Translations under genes and position numbers: made by a program
Part shown: in pieces, positions 25,929 through 35,015 of the stretch
Numbering within the stretch: the first letter of the stretch is position 1
How the letters are laid out: each line of letters opens with the position of its first letter
Assembly (NCBI RefSeq): GCF_002261185.1
Contig: NZ_NEVQ01000021.1
Coordinates: 1-64,000, forward strand
Direction of reading: 5' to 3'
Length of the DNA: 64,000 nt
From: Bordetella genomosp. 4
Lineage (GTDB): Bacteria; Pseudomonadota; Gammaproteobacteria; Burkholderiales; Burkholderiaceae_B
Notes under the pieces: generated by a model
What the model was told of the DNA's origin: nothing
Database searches by the model: none
What the model saw: the letters and a program-made list of their open reading frames with translations, nothing else

Positions 25929-26601
25929 CGGGCGCGTCCAGCATGTAACCCATCCCCCGCACGGTATGAATGAGCTTGGGCTCGAACGCATCGTCTATTT
26001 TTGCGCGGAGCCGGCGTATGGCAACATCGATCACGTTGGTATCGCTATCGAAGTTCATATCCCATATCTGGGATGCGATCAACGAGCGAGGCAATACCTC
26101 GCCTTTGCGTCTTGCCAGCAATTCGAGCAAGGAGAACTCTTTATTCGTCAGATTGATCCGCACGCCTTTGCGGGTGGCGCGCCGGCCAAGTAGGTCAAGC
26201 ACCAGGTCTGCGACTTCGAGGCGGTCTGGATGAGTAGAGGCGCTGCCACGCCGCAAGAGCGTGCGGACTCGCGCCAGCAACTCTGAAAACGCAAACGGCT
26301 TCACGAGGTAGTCATCGGCCCCTAATTCCAGGCCTTTTACGCGGTCGTCCACGCTACCACGCGCGGTCAGGAACAAGACAGGCACACGCGCCCCCGCGTT
26401 TCGCAACGACTGGACGATACGCCAGCCGTCCACATCCGGGAGCATGACGTCGAGCACGACCAGATCATAGGTCTCGTTCATCACCATGTGCTGACCATCC
26501 AACCCATTGCGCGCCAAGTCCACCACAAACCCCGCCTCTGTGAGGCCCTGCCTGACATAGTCCGCGGTCTTGTTTTCGTCTTCGACGACCAGCAACTTCA
26601 T
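25918..26601 (-). CDS. OmpR-family response regulator (CopR/CusR-like)
   Basis: A 227-residue regulator. The receiver domain (1-120) has the acidic pair ED at 7-8, phospho-acceptor Asp51 in VVLDVMLP and the conserved Lys in DDYLVKPF. The C-terminal winged helix (about 125-225) ends with [28 protein letters not shown], typical of heavy-metal regulators. It is cotranscribed with the sensor kinase and divergent from copA. The palindrome at 26717-26734 in the 256-bp gap is its probable operator. Confidence 0.94.
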   Translation of the reverse strand: MKLLVVEDENKTADYVRQGLTEAGFVVDLARNGLDGQHMVMNETYDLVVLDVMLPDVDGWRIVQSLRNAGARVPVLFLTARGSVDDRVKGLELGADDYLVKPFAFSELLARVRTLLRRGSASTHPDRLEVADLVLDLLGRRATRKGVRINLTNKEFSLLELLARRKGEVLPRSLIASQIWDMNFDSDTNVIDVAIRRLRAKIDDAFEPKLIHTVRGMGYMLDAPDEK

Positions 26602-26705
26602 TGCTTATCCCTCGTGGTATTCCGGTGACGACGGCTGTCATACATGAAGATGCGACGCTCGACAGACCACCATCGTGCAATTTACCCACCGCCACCTGCC
26701 ATCAA

Positions 26706-26734
26706 CATTACCGGAACATTACATAAATGTAATG
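26706..26734. promoter_or_regulatory. Putative CopR operator between copRS and copABC
   Basis: CATTACAT-aa-ATGTAATG (26717-26734) is a palindrome with perfect 8-bp arms. A further CATTAC half-site at 26706 is exactly 11 bp upstream, one helical turn. It is similar in type to the 'cop boxes' bound by copper response regulators and lies in the divergent promoter region. The remaining gap (26602-26857) holds no gene that I can see. Confidence 0.65.
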
Positions 26735-26857
26735 CGCGGGTCATTTAACGGAAAGTGGCGGATCCGTATTCTGCCCATAACACGTCAAAACAAGCGATTC
26801 CATGCCCGCAGGGATCTGTGCCGACGCTTTTCATTGATCCTCTGAGGAAATCTTTCT

Positions 26858-28759
26858 ATGCCACGTCGATCATCGTTTATCTTGCCTCCCTTTGGACTGA
26901 GCCGCCGGCGCTTTGTGCAGGGGTTGGCAGCGGGTGGCGTATTGACCAGCCTGTCTATTCCGGCAATGCGGGCGATGGCTCAGGAAGCGAGGACCAGCCA
27001 TGGCGCACCGCCGATTCTACGCGGCAACGAGTTCGACTTGGTGGTCGCCGAAACGCCGGTGAACTTCACCGGCAAGCCCGGCGTCGCGACGACGATCAAC
27101 GGCTCGCTGCCGGCTCCTACGCTGCGCTGGCGCGAGGGGGAGACAGTCACAATCCGTGTGACCAACGGGCTGCGCGAGTCGACCTCGATCCATTGGCACG
27201 GAATCATTCTGCCCTACCAGATGGATGGCGTGCCCGGCATCAGTTTTGCGGGTATTGCACCAGGAGCAACATTCACCTATCGGTTCAAAGTCCAACAAAG
27301 CGGATCCTACTGGTACCACTCGCACTCGGGCATGCAGGAACTGACCGGCATGTACGGCGCCATCATCATCGACCCTGCTGGCGCCGAGACCATCAAGGCA
27401 GATCGGGACCATGTGCTGGTCTTTACCGACTGGACCGATGAAGATCCGATGCGAGTATTCGGCAAGCTCAAATCACAGAGCGACTACTACAACTATCACC
27501 AGCCTACGGTGCTTGATTTCTTTCGCGATGCGGCACAGGACGGCTTCGGCGCGGCATTCGACAAGCGCAAGATGTGGAATGAGATGCGCATGAGCCCGAC
27601 CGACCTGGCCGATCTGTCTGCGCAAACGCTGACTTACCTGGCCAACGGCGTCACGCCAGCTGGCAACTGGACGGCGCTTTTTCGTCCTGGTGAACGCGTG
27701 CGATTGCGTATGGTCAACGGCGGCGGCAACACCTTCTATGACGTGCGCATTCCCGGCTTGAAGCTGCGGGTCGTGCAGGTCGATGGCGTGGATGTCGAAC
27801 CTGTGACCGTAGACGAATTTCGTTTTGGTCCGGGAGAGACGATCGATGTGATCGTCGAACCTCGTGATGATGCATACACGATCTTTGCCCAATCGATGGA
27901 CCGTTCAGGATACGCGCGCGCAACGCTGGCCGTACGGGAAGGACTGCAGGCAGCCGTACCTGCAGTCGATCCGGCTGAGTGGTTGAGCATGGCGGACATG
28001 ATGGGGGCTATGGATCATGGGGCCATGGGACATGGATCGATGGACCATGGTTCGATGACTGGTATGGCTGATACGACCGAAATGACGGGCATGACTGGAA
28101 TGACAGGCATGACCGGAATGAGCCCTGAGCCGATGACCAGCATGAATCATGGCGCGATGACGGGGATGAATCATGGCGCCATGGCGATGGATCACAGTCA
28201 GCACACCGCTGCAGTGGCGGGCCTGAACGCGCCGTCAACGACGGCGCGCCACGCTCGCACCGAATACGGACCCAGCACGGATATGCGCGTCGACATGGCC
28301 CGCACCAATCTTGACGATCCTGGCATAGGGCTGCGCAACAACGGACGGCGGGTACTGACGCTCGCGGATTTACACACGCCTTCGGGCCCGATGGATGCGC
28401 GCGGACCGGGACGGGAAGTCGAGTTGCATCTGACGGGCAATATGGAGCGTTACACCTGGTCCTTTGACGGATTGGAATTCAGCAAATCCACGCCGATCCA
28501 TTTCCGCCATAACGAACGTCTACGGGTGATCTTGCATAACGACACCATGATGACTCATCCGATGCATCTGCATGGTATGTGGAGCGAACTCGAAAGCCCG
28601 GACGGAAAGTTCCTGGCACGCCGCCACACCCTGCCCGTGCAACCCGCGCAGCGGGTGAGCTTCCTGGTGACGGCCGATGCACTTGGCCGCTGGGCGTGGC
28701 ACTGCCATCTGATGTTCCACATGGATGCGGGGATGTTCCGCGAGGTCGTGGTGTCTTGA
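26858..28759 (+). CDS. copA: Copper resistance multicopper oxidase CopA
   Basis: A 633-residue periplasmic multicopper oxidase thought to oxidise Cu(I) and sequester copper. The Tat signal SRRRFVQGLAAGG lies near residues 15-27. Copper-binding motifs are SIHWHG, YHSHSG, THPMHLHG and the C-terminal AWHCHLMFHMDAGM, giving the type 1 and trinuclear sites. A long Met/His-rich insertion (about 380-450, many GM, MDHG and MNHGAM units) is typical of CopA and likely binds Cu(I). GAGGAAA precedes the ATG. copB and copC follow on the same strand. Confidence 0.97.
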   Translation: MPRRSSFILPPFGLSRRRFVQGLAAGGVLTSLSIPAMRAMAQEARTSHGAPPILRGNEFDLVVAETPVNFTGKPGVATTINGSLPAPTLRWREGETVTIRVTNGLRESTSIHWHGIILPYQMDGVPGISFAGIAPGATFTYRFKVQQSGSYWYHSHSGMQELTGMYGAIIIDPAGAETIKADRDHVLVFTDWTDEDPMRVFGKLKSQSDYYNYHQPTVLDFFRDAAQDGFGAAFDKRKMWNEMRMSPTDLADLSAQTLTYLANGVTPAGNWTALFRPGERVRLRMVNGGGNTFYDVRIPGLKLRVVQVDGVDVEPVTVDEFRFGPGETIDVIVEPRDDAYTIFAQSMDRSGYARATLAVREGLQAAVPAVDPAEWLSMADMMGAMDHGAMGHGSMDHGSMTGMADTTEMTGMTGMTGMTGMSPEPMTSMNHGAMTGMNHGAMAMDHSQHTAAVAGLNAPSTTARHARTEYGPSTDMRVDMARTNLDDPGIGLRNNGRRVLTLADLHTPSGPMDARGPGREVELHLTGNMERYTWSFDGLEFSKSTPIHFRHNERLRVILHNDTMMTHPMHLHGMWSELESPDGKFLARRHTLPVQPAQRVSFLVTADALGRWAWHCHLMFHMDAGMFREVVVS

Positions 28760-28784
28760 GCCAGTGCAGAAAAAGGAAACGTTG

Positions 28785-29684
28785 ATGTCGAAACTAGCAC
28801 CTATCAGAGCACTGGCCATGGCTGTTGCTTCGCTGACGAGCATTGCGGTACAGGCGGCAGACCCGCACGCAGGCCACGGCACCGAACAGAATGCAGCAGC
28901 ATCCGAGCCGTCAATGGATCACGGCGATATGAAAATGCAGGGTGGCTCGGCGCCACCGGACGCACGCGATCCGAATGCATACTCCAATGGTTTGAAGCTG
29001 GGCGAAGGCGACTATGCAGTGCCGGGTGTTCCGAAGCTCATGCTACACGGAGAACACCGTTTCATGTCACTGCGCGCCGATACCTTTGAACGCCGCTTTG
29101 CCCGCAAGGGCGCCGACAGCACGGCCTATTCTCTGCAGGGTTGGTATGGCACCACGTACGACCGGCTGGTGATGAAGGCCGAAGGCGACTGGGCCGAGGG
29201 AAAGCTGCAAGAGTCCCGGACCGAGCTGCTGTGGGGCCACGCGATTTCTTCGTACTGGGACAGCCAATTGGGTGTGCGCCTGGACGCTGGCGAAGGCCCT
29301 AATCGGGAGTGGCTGGCATTTGGCATACAGGGGCTGGCGCCGTATTGGTTTGAGGTCGATGCCACGGCCTACGTGGGCAGCGCCGGCCGCACCGCGCTGC
29401 GTCTCGAGGCGAGCTATGAAATGCTCCTCACCCAACGGCTGATTCTGGAACCCAAGGTCGAGATGCAGCTCTTTGGTAAAGACGACCCCGCCCGCCAAAT
29501 CGGCAGCGGCTTGTCCGAAGGCTCTGTCGGGTTGCGCCTGCGCTACGAACTGCATCGGCAGTTCGCACCATACATAGGGATAGAACAGGCCGCGACTTTT
29601 GGAAAGACTGCCGATTACGTGCGCGCCGAGGGCGAACGAACGACACAGACTCGTTTCGTGGCAGGCGTGCGCTTCTGGTTTTGA
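28785..29684 (+). CDS. copB: Copper resistance outer-membrane protein CopB
   Basis: A 299-residue protein. The ATG at 28785 (AAAAGGAAA upstream) opens a signal peptide ending near VQAA; the frame upstream overlaps copA and is discarded. The short mature N-terminus is His/Met-rich (HAGHG, MDHGDMKM). The C-terminal 220 residues are the CopB beta-barrel domain and end in RFWF, a C-terminal Phe typical of outer-membrane proteins. It sits 25 bp after copA. Its role is copper binding or export at the outer membrane. Confidence 0.94.
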   Translation: MSKLAPIRALAMAVASLTSIAVQAADPHAGHGTEQNAAASEPSMDHGDMKMQGGSAPPDARDPNAYSNGLKLGEGDYAVPGVPKLMLHGEHRFMSLRADTFERRFARKGADSTAYSLQGWYGTTYDRLVMKAEGDWAEGKLQESRTELLWGHAISSYWDSQLGVRLDAGEGPNREWLAFGIQGLAPYWFEVDATAYVGSAGRTALRLEASYEMLLTQRLILEPKVEMQLFGKDDPARQIGSGLSEGSVGLRLRYELHRQFAPYIGIEQAATFGKTADYVRAEGERTTQTRFVAGVRFWF

Positions 29685-29712
29685 CTTCAACCTCAATACA
29701 ACGGGAGTTTCC

Positions 29713-30099
29713 ATGTATCTTTCACGTGTTACAGCAAAGTTCGCGATGGCAGCCGCGAGCACACTATTTGCCACCGCTGCGCTTGCGCAGCCCGATCTGT
29801 TGTCCTCTACGCCAACAGACAAATCAACAGGCGCGGCACCGGCCGCCATTGAGCTGAAGTTCTCCGAACCCCTGACGACGCAGTCGTCGGCGGCAAGCTT
29901 GACCATGACGAGCATGCCGGGCATGGCAGACCATGGCGAAATGAAAATGAAAATCAGCGTGGCTGGCGCAGGAGACGGCAAGACGATGGTCATCACACCG
30001 GCCAGTAAATTGACCGCAGGCACGTATCGAGTGGACTGGCGTGCAGTCTCTTCGGATGCTCGCCCTGCCGTGGGAAAAATTACTTTTCAAGTGCAGTGA
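29713..30099 (+). CDS. copC: Copper resistance protein CopC (variant without the usual Cu(II) histidines)
   Basis: A 128-residue periplasmic copper carrier. The start at 29713 has GGGAG upstream and a Sec signal ending at ALA or AQ. The beta-barrel marks are STPTDKS...IELKFSEPL and TYRVDWRAVSSDARPAVGKITFQV. In classical CopC the mature protein begins with His and has another His in the SSDGHP motif; here the mature start is QPDLL and the motif is SSDARP, so both Cu(II) ligands look absent. The Met-rich Cu(I) loop (MTSMPGMADHGEMKM) is intact. No copD follows within the window. Confidence 0.9.
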   Translation: MYLSRVTAKFAMAAASTLFATAALAQPDLLSSTPTDKSTGAAPAAIELKFSEPLTTQSSAASLTMTSMPGMADHGEMKMKISVAGAGDGKTMVITPASKLTAGTYRVDWRAVSSDARPAVGKITFQVQ

Positions 30100-30175
30100 T
30101 CGGCGCCGGGGGTTTGTAACATCATAGGAACGCCCCCTACAATGCGGGGACTCTGACTGCATTCCGCCGCACGCC

Positions 30176-31105
30176 ATGCCCATTCCTGCCCGTCTGCTGA
30201 AAGTACTGCGTCCCTCGGAAATCTATGGATTGCTTGTCGAATCGGGCAAGCAATGGTCCAAACACCGCGCATCGAGCAAGGGCGCTGCGCTATCGCTGTA
30301 CATGGTGTTTTCGCTGGCGCCGATGTTGATTCTGGTCATTGCAGTGGCGGGCGTGTTCTTCGGCGAAGAAGCCGTACGCTCGGAGCTCTTTGGCCAAGTG
30401 CATGACATTATTGGCGCACGTGGGGCCGAGGTAGTGCAAACCGTACTGGCCAGCGCCCACGAGTCTGGAGGAGGCTGGATCGCGGCTTTGCTGTCCATTG
30501 CAATTCTCGTATTCAGCGCGACGACTGCGTTTGCGGAATTGCAGGCGAGCCTGGACGAGCTGTGGGACGCGACCAAGAACCGTAAATCGGGCCTGCAAGG
30601 CATGGTTCGCAGCCGGATGGTGTCGTTTGGACTGGTGCTGGTGTTGGCGATGTTCCTGCTGCTGTCGTTGATGATGAACGCGGCGCTGGGCGGTGCCAAG
30701 GCGTATTACGGGGATCTGTGGACAAACTCGGTTTTCGCGACGGTGGCTGAATGGATGTCGAATCTGTTCTCTTTTGCAGTGGTGACGGCACTGTTCGCTG
30801 TGGTGTACAAGCTGCTGCCCAGCATCAATATCCCCTGGCGCGACGTCATCCCCGGTGCGATTGTGACCGCAGCCCTGTTTCTGGTCGGTAAATGGGGCAT
30901 AGGCCTTTATCTGAGCCGTGGCGGCGCAGTGTCTGCGTATGGCGCTGCGGGCTCGATGATTGCACTGTTGTTGTGGATTTATTATTCCGCGCAGATTTTC
31001 TTTTTTGGCGCGGTGTTTACGCGCCAATTTGCAGAACGGTTTGGCAGCAGGCAGGCCGAGGAAATGATAGCCAAGGCCTCAGGCGACGACCCCGGCACGG
31101 TGTAG
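30176..31105 (+). CDS. YihY/BrkB-family inner-membrane protein
   Basis: A 309-residue integral membrane protein of the YihY/BrkB (formerly 'ribonuclease BN') family. It has about six hydrophobic segments, with the family stretches SKGAALSLYMVFSLAPML near 42-58 and GAAGSMIALLLWIYYSAQIFFFGA near the C-terminus. The biochemical role is not established, and the old RNase annotation is not supported for this family. It begins 76 bp after copC and is probably independent of it. Its stop faces the end of the sugar-acid operon eight bases away. Confidence 0.9.
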   Translation: MPIPARLLKVLRPSEIYGLLVESGKQWSKHRASSKGAALSLYMVFSLAPMLILVIAVAGVFFGEEAVRSELFGQVHDIIGARGAEVVQTVLASAHESGGGWIAALLSIAILVFSATTAFAELQASLDELWDATKNRKSGLQGMVRSRMVSFGLVLVLAMFLLLSLMMNAALGGAKAYYGDLWTNSVFATVAEWMSNLFSFAVVTALFAVVYKLLPSINIPWRDVIPGAIVTAALFLVGKWGIGLYLSRGGAVSAYGAAGSMIALLLWIYYSAQIFFFGAVFTRQFAERFGSRQAEEMIAKASGDDPGTV

Positions 31106-31112
31106 TCGATAG

Positions 31113-32201
31113 TCAGGCCGTGTCAATGACTGAGGGTAGCTGCAGATGCAACCGCTCGCTCCATTGCGTAAATTCCCGCCATAGCCCCGGCTCGATGGGA
31201 ATGCCATCATGCAGACGCTGTGTTTGGGCTGACTGTTCGGGGTCGCCAGGCATACGTGGCTGGCCCGGTTGCGCTGCGAGTTCTTGCGCCATTTGGGCAA
31301 CGACAGCACCCAACATAGGGCCGCCTGCGAAACGTGCAGGGTCTATCACGATAAAGAAAGCCCCTAATCGGCGAGCCACGTCCAACTGTTCGTACATCGG
31401 AGAGATATGCGGGCCGAATGGATTGCCGTTCAATGGTCCACACAGCAGTTCGATCATCAGCGCGAGGCCGTAGCCCTTGTAGCCTTGTTGGGGGCCGCCC
31501 AGAGGACGCAATGCACGGGCTAATTGAGGGTCGGTGGCCTCGTTTCCGTCTACATCAAAGGCCACACCTGGCGGGAGTTCATGGCCCTCGCGACGGGCGT
31601 TCATCACGCGGTTCCAGGGAATGGCGGTCGAGGCCATGTCCAAGCAGACCGGAGCAGCATTATCGCGAGGTACCGCCACGGAAATGGGATTAGTGCCTAA
31701 AAACGGGGCATAGCCGCCAAAAGGCGCTGCGATGGAATCGGAGTGCGTAGACGCAAGGCCGATCAGGCCCGCCTCGGCCGCGGCTCGGCTGTAGAGACCA
31801 ACTGCGCCGCAATGAGATGAGTCACTGACGCCTACCGCAGCGATGCCGGTTTCTCGTGCCAGGTCCATGGCTAATGCATTGGCACGATGCGCGACGACAA
31901 TACCCAAACCCTGGCCGCCATGCACCTGTGCCGTGGCGGGGCCGCTCTGCACGACACGGATGTCAGGGCGTGGCAGAATCGAGCCATGTGCCAGGCGATT
32001 CAGATAATGCGGCAGGCGCGCGATACCGTGAGAATCTATACCCCATAGGCTGGTCTGGACCAGGCTATCCGCCACGCAGGCCGCGTCGGTCTCGGAAACG
32101 TCCATGGCCAGCAAACAATCTCGCCCCCACTCCCGCAGCGCGGCGGCGCCGCAGTGACGCAATAAAGTTGATGTGTCGTCCGTAGTCATATCCACGCTCA
32201 T
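31113..32201 (-). CDS. Malate/L-lactate dehydrogenase-type NAD(P) oxidoreductase (Ldh family)
   Basis: A 362-residue enzyme of the Ldh/YiaK/ureidoglycolate dehydrogenase family, which reduces 2-keto acids to 2-hydroxy acids or the reverse. Marks are GIDSHGIARLPHYLNRL (about 54-70), SSHCGAVGLYSRAAAE and the glycine-rich GPQQGYKGYGLALMIELL. It is the last gene of the sugar-acid operon, four bases after the fructuronate-reductase-like gene. In this setting a keto-aldonate or 2,3-diketogulonate type substrate is more likely than malate. The exact substrate is open. Confidence 0.9.
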   Translation of the reverse strand: MSVDMTTDDTSTLLRHCGAAALREWGRDCLLAMDVSETDAACVADSLVQTSLWGIDSHGIARLPHYLNRLAHGSILPRPDIRVVQSGPATAQVHGGQGLGIVVAHRANALAMDLARETGIAAVGVSDSSHCGAVGLYSRAAAEAGLIGLASTHSDSIAAPFGGYAPFLGTNPISVAVPRDNAAPVCLDMASTAIPWNRVMNARREGHELPPGVAFDVDGNEATDPQLARALRPLGGPQQGYKGYGLALMIELLCGPLNGNPFGPHISPMYEQLDVARRLGAFFIVIDPARFAGGPMLGAVVAQMAQELAAQPGQPRMPGDPEQSAQTQRLHDGIPIEPGLWREFTQWSERLHLQLPSVIDTA

Positions 32202-32205
32202 TCCA

Positions 32206-33738
32206 TCAGAAAAGACGGACCGCCGCGCCGGCCGCGGCGCGCACGCCCTGCTGTCTCAACACCGTCGCATGGCGCGCCACCTCGATAATGAGTTCCTCGC
32301 ATCCGGCGAGATCGCCAAATACCGGCGCATAGCTGATCAATGCACGCGCGCGCTGAATATCATCGATGTCGCTGCCCTGCCCTACAGCGGCGAGACGAGC
32401 CTGGAATGCCTCTGCCAACGGATCCTGTATCGGGTAGGTTTTGCCCTGCTCGTCATGCCCCCGCAGATAATGCATCCAACCCGCCAATGCCAACGCCAGT
32501 CGTTGGTAACCGGCCCCTGCACGCATACGGTCGCGCACTGTGCCCAGCAAGCGCTGCGGCAGTTTTTGAGAACCGTCCATGGCGATCTGCTGGGTGCGAT
32601 GTGGTAACGCAGCGTTGGAAAAGCGAGTCAAAAGACGCTTGCGTAACGCCGCGAGATCGACGCCGGGTACGGACTGCAGTGTGGGGGCAATTTCCTCTCT
32701 GATCAGGGCATCGAGATAATCATGCAATGCAGGATTCGCCATCGCCTGGCTGACCGTGTCCAGCCCTGCGGAAGCCGCCAGATAGGCCAGCGCGGAATGG
32801 GGGCCGTTGACCATGCGCAATTTCAGATGCTCGAACGGGGCGGCGTGTTCGACAAAGCGCGCGCCGCCGGGCTGGTCCCACGCAGGGCGGCCGTTGACGA
32901 ATCTATCCTCGATGATCCATTCAAGAAACGGTTCTCCGACCACAGGCCAGGCATCGACCGCCCCCAACCGTGCGGCGATCCGCTGACGGTCGGCATCGGT
33001 CGTGCGCGGCACGATGCGATCCACCATGGAATTGGGAAAGGTGCAATGCGCGGCGATCCATTCCGCCAGACCAGGATCGCGCAAGCCTGCGAATTCCAGC
33101 ACCAAGCCGCGTAGCGTATCGCCGTTGGATGGCAGGTTATCGCATGAGAGCAAGGTAACCGGAGGCAAACCGACATCGCGACGGCGTGCAAGACCATGCA
33201 CCAGCATGCCGATGGCGCTGCGTGGCGTGTCGCTGTCTACCAGGTCGTGAGCGATATCGGGATCGTCGCGATGTAAACGTCCCGTGGCGGGCTCGTGACA
33301 ATAGCCCTTTTCCGTCACAGTCAGGCTGACGATACGGGTATCGGGATGCGCAATCTGCGCCAGCACGGCACCAGGGTCCTCGGTTGCCACCAACACCCTC
33401 AGAACCGAACCTACTACCGACAAGGTCTCGCGCGCTGCGCCGCTACCATCCGTGTCGCGCAGCGACAGCGTATACAAGCTGTCTTGCGGCAACAAAGCGT
33501 CGCGCGTATCGGGACTGCGCAACGATACGCCAATAATTCCCCAGCGCAGATCACCGGTGGCCGAGAGCGCCATATCAGTGACAGGGGCCTGGTGGGCGCG
33601 GTGAAACGCGCCAATACCCAGGTGGACAATACCTGGCCGCAACTGTGCGCGCTCGTAACCCGGACGCTCAACATCAACGGGTAATTGAGCCAAGCTACCG
33701 GGACCCAGCCGCCGAGTCTCAGCGTTGAAAGACTTCAT
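32206..33738 (-). CDS. Mannitol-dehydrogenase-family oxidoreductase, probable D-fructuronate/tagaturonate reductase (UxuB-like)
   Basis: A 510-residue member of the polyol-specific long-chain dehydrogenases. It shows the N-terminal GIGAFHRAH, the SLTVTEKGYC strand, and the catalytic Lys/Asn/His segment LKLRMVNGPHSALAYLA. The start at 33738 overlaps the ManD stop (TGATG) with GGAAC upstream; an alternative in-frame start at 33750 lies within manD. It would reduce D-fructuronate to D-mannonate, the substrate of the upstream ManD enzyme, or tagaturonate to altronate for the UxaA-type enzyme. Confidence 0.9.
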   Translation of the reverse strand: MKSFNAETRRLGPGSLAQLPVDVERPGYERAQLRPGIVHLGIGAFHRAHQAPVTDMALSATGDLRWGIIGVSLRSPDTRDALLPQDSLYTLSLRDTDGSGAARETLSVVGSVLRVLVATEDPGAVLAQIAHPDTRIVSLTVTEKGYCHEPATGRLHRDDPDIAHDLVDSDTPRSAIGMLVHGLARRRDVGLPPVTLLSCDNLPSNGDTLRGLVLEFAGLRDPGLAEWIAAHCTFPNSMVDRIVPRTTDADRQRIAARLGAVDAWPVVGEPFLEWIIEDRFVNGRPAWDQPGGARFVEHAAPFEHLKLRMVNGPHSALAYLAASAGLDTVSQAMANPALHDYLDALIREEIAPTLQSVPGVDLAALRKRLLTRFSNAALPHRTQQIAMDGSQKLPQRLLGTVRDRMRAGAGYQRLALALAGWMHYLRGHDEQGKTYPIQDPLAEAFQARLAAVGQGSDIDDIQRARALISYAPVFGDLAGCEELIIEVARHATVLRQQGVRAAAGAAVRLF

Positions 33739-34949
33739 CACCAGTTCCACAACGTACCATCGTGCGCCTGACGATTCACCGGCAGATACGCACGCTGATA
33801 TGGATATTTTGCCGCCAGCTTTTCATCGATATCTACACCATGCCCTGGCGCATCGCCGGGATACATCATGCCGTCGGCAAAAGAATACGCATGGGGAAAC
33901 ACCGCATCCGTCTCGTCGGTGTGACGCATGTATTCCTGGATCCCGAAATTGGGCACCCACAGATCAAAATGCAGCGCGGCGCCCATGCAGGCCGGCGACA
34001 AGTCTGTCGCGCCATGGCACCCGGTGCGCACCTGATACAGCGATGCGAGATCAGCGATCCGGCGTAGATGCGTAATGCCTCCTGCGTGGACTACGGTGGT
34101 GCGGATATAGTCGATCAATTGATTCTGGATAAGGTCTTTGCAGTCCCATACTGTGTTGAATATCTCGCCCACCGCCAATGGCGTCATCGTATGCTGGCGG
34201 ATCAATCGGAACGCTTCCTGATTCTCGGCCGGCGTGGCGTCCTCCATCCAGAACAGCCGGTAGGGCTCCAGCGATTTACCCAAGCGCCCTGCCTCGATTG
34301 GCGTCAGACGATGATGGACATCGTGCAGCAGATGTGTATCCCAGCCCACGGCATCGCGCACGCGCTCAAACAGTTTCGGCGCATGGTCCAGATATTTTTC
34401 GGTGGACCAGTCATGCTCGGATGGCAGGTCTGCATCGGCAGGCTCGTAAAACATGCGGCCACGGCCTACACCGTAGACGGAATTCAGGCCCGGCACGCCG
34501 CTTTGCGCGCGGATGGCGCGGTAGCCCATATCGCGATAGCGCAATACCTCGTCGACCGTTTCGTCGATATCGCGGCCATTGGCGTGGCCGTAGACCATGA
34601 CCCCGGTGCGGCTCTTGCCGCCCAGCAATTGATAGAGCGGCATGCCGGCAGCCTTGGCTTTGATATCCCACAACGCGGTATCGACTGCAGCGATGGCCGA
34701 CATGGTCACCGGTCCACGCCGCCAGTAGGCGCCGCGATACAGGAACTGCCAGATGTCCTCGATCTGATGCGCATCACGACCGATCAAGCAAGGGATGACG
34801 TGATCGGTCAGGTAGCTCGCCACCGCCAATTCGCGGCCATTCAGCGTCGCATCACCGATGCCGGTGAGACCCTCGTCGGTCTCTATTTTCAGGGTAACGA
34901 AGTTGCGTCCGGGACTGCACACGATGACACGTGCGTTGCTGATCTTCAT
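33738..34949 (-). CDS. manD: D-mannonate dehydratase, enolase superfamily (ManD)
   Basis: A 403-residue enolase-superfamily enzyme that dehydrates D-mannonate to 2-keto-3-deoxy-D-gluconate. It is close in sequence along its whole length to characterised ManD proteins: [20 protein letters not shown] at the start, [11 protein letters not shown], and metal or catalytic segments [34 protein letters not shown] and HGATDLSP, ending DGTLWNW. The ATG at 34949 has CGGAGC upstream and fits the family N-terminus; the frame to 34997 does not. RspA-like low-activity members share these motifs, but the operon argues for a catabolic enzyme. Confidence 0.95.
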   Translation of the reverse strand: MKISNARVIVCSPGRNFVTLKIETDEGLTGIGDATLNGRELAVASYLTDHVIPCLIGRDAHQIEDIWQFLYRGAYWRRGPVTMSAIAAVDTALWDIKAKAAGMPLYQLLGGKSRTGVMVYGHANGRDIDETVDEVLRYRDMGYRAIRAQSGVPGLNSVYGVGRGRMFYEPADADLPSEHDWSTEKYLDHAPKLFERVRDAVGWDTHLLHDVHHRLTPIEAGRLGKSLEPYRLFWMEDATPAENQEAFRLIRQHTMTPLAVGEIFNTVWDCKDLIQNQLIDYIRTTVVHAGGITHLRRIADLASLYQVRTGCHGATDLSPACMGAALHFDLWVPNFGIQEYMRHTDETDAVFPHAYSFADGMMYPGDAPGHGVDIDEKLAAKYPYQRAYLPVNRQAHDGTLWNW

Positions 34950-35015
34950 CCGAAGCTCCGAGAAATGGGAATCCGCGCGCATCAAGGCGCGGCACAATCA
35001 AATCGACCGGGATCG

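Noticed and set aside
27980..28200. Short tandem repeats of GGCATGAC/ATCATGG units as a DNA repeat array
   Set aside because: They encode the Met/His-rich copper-binding insertion of CopA and are explained by the protein.
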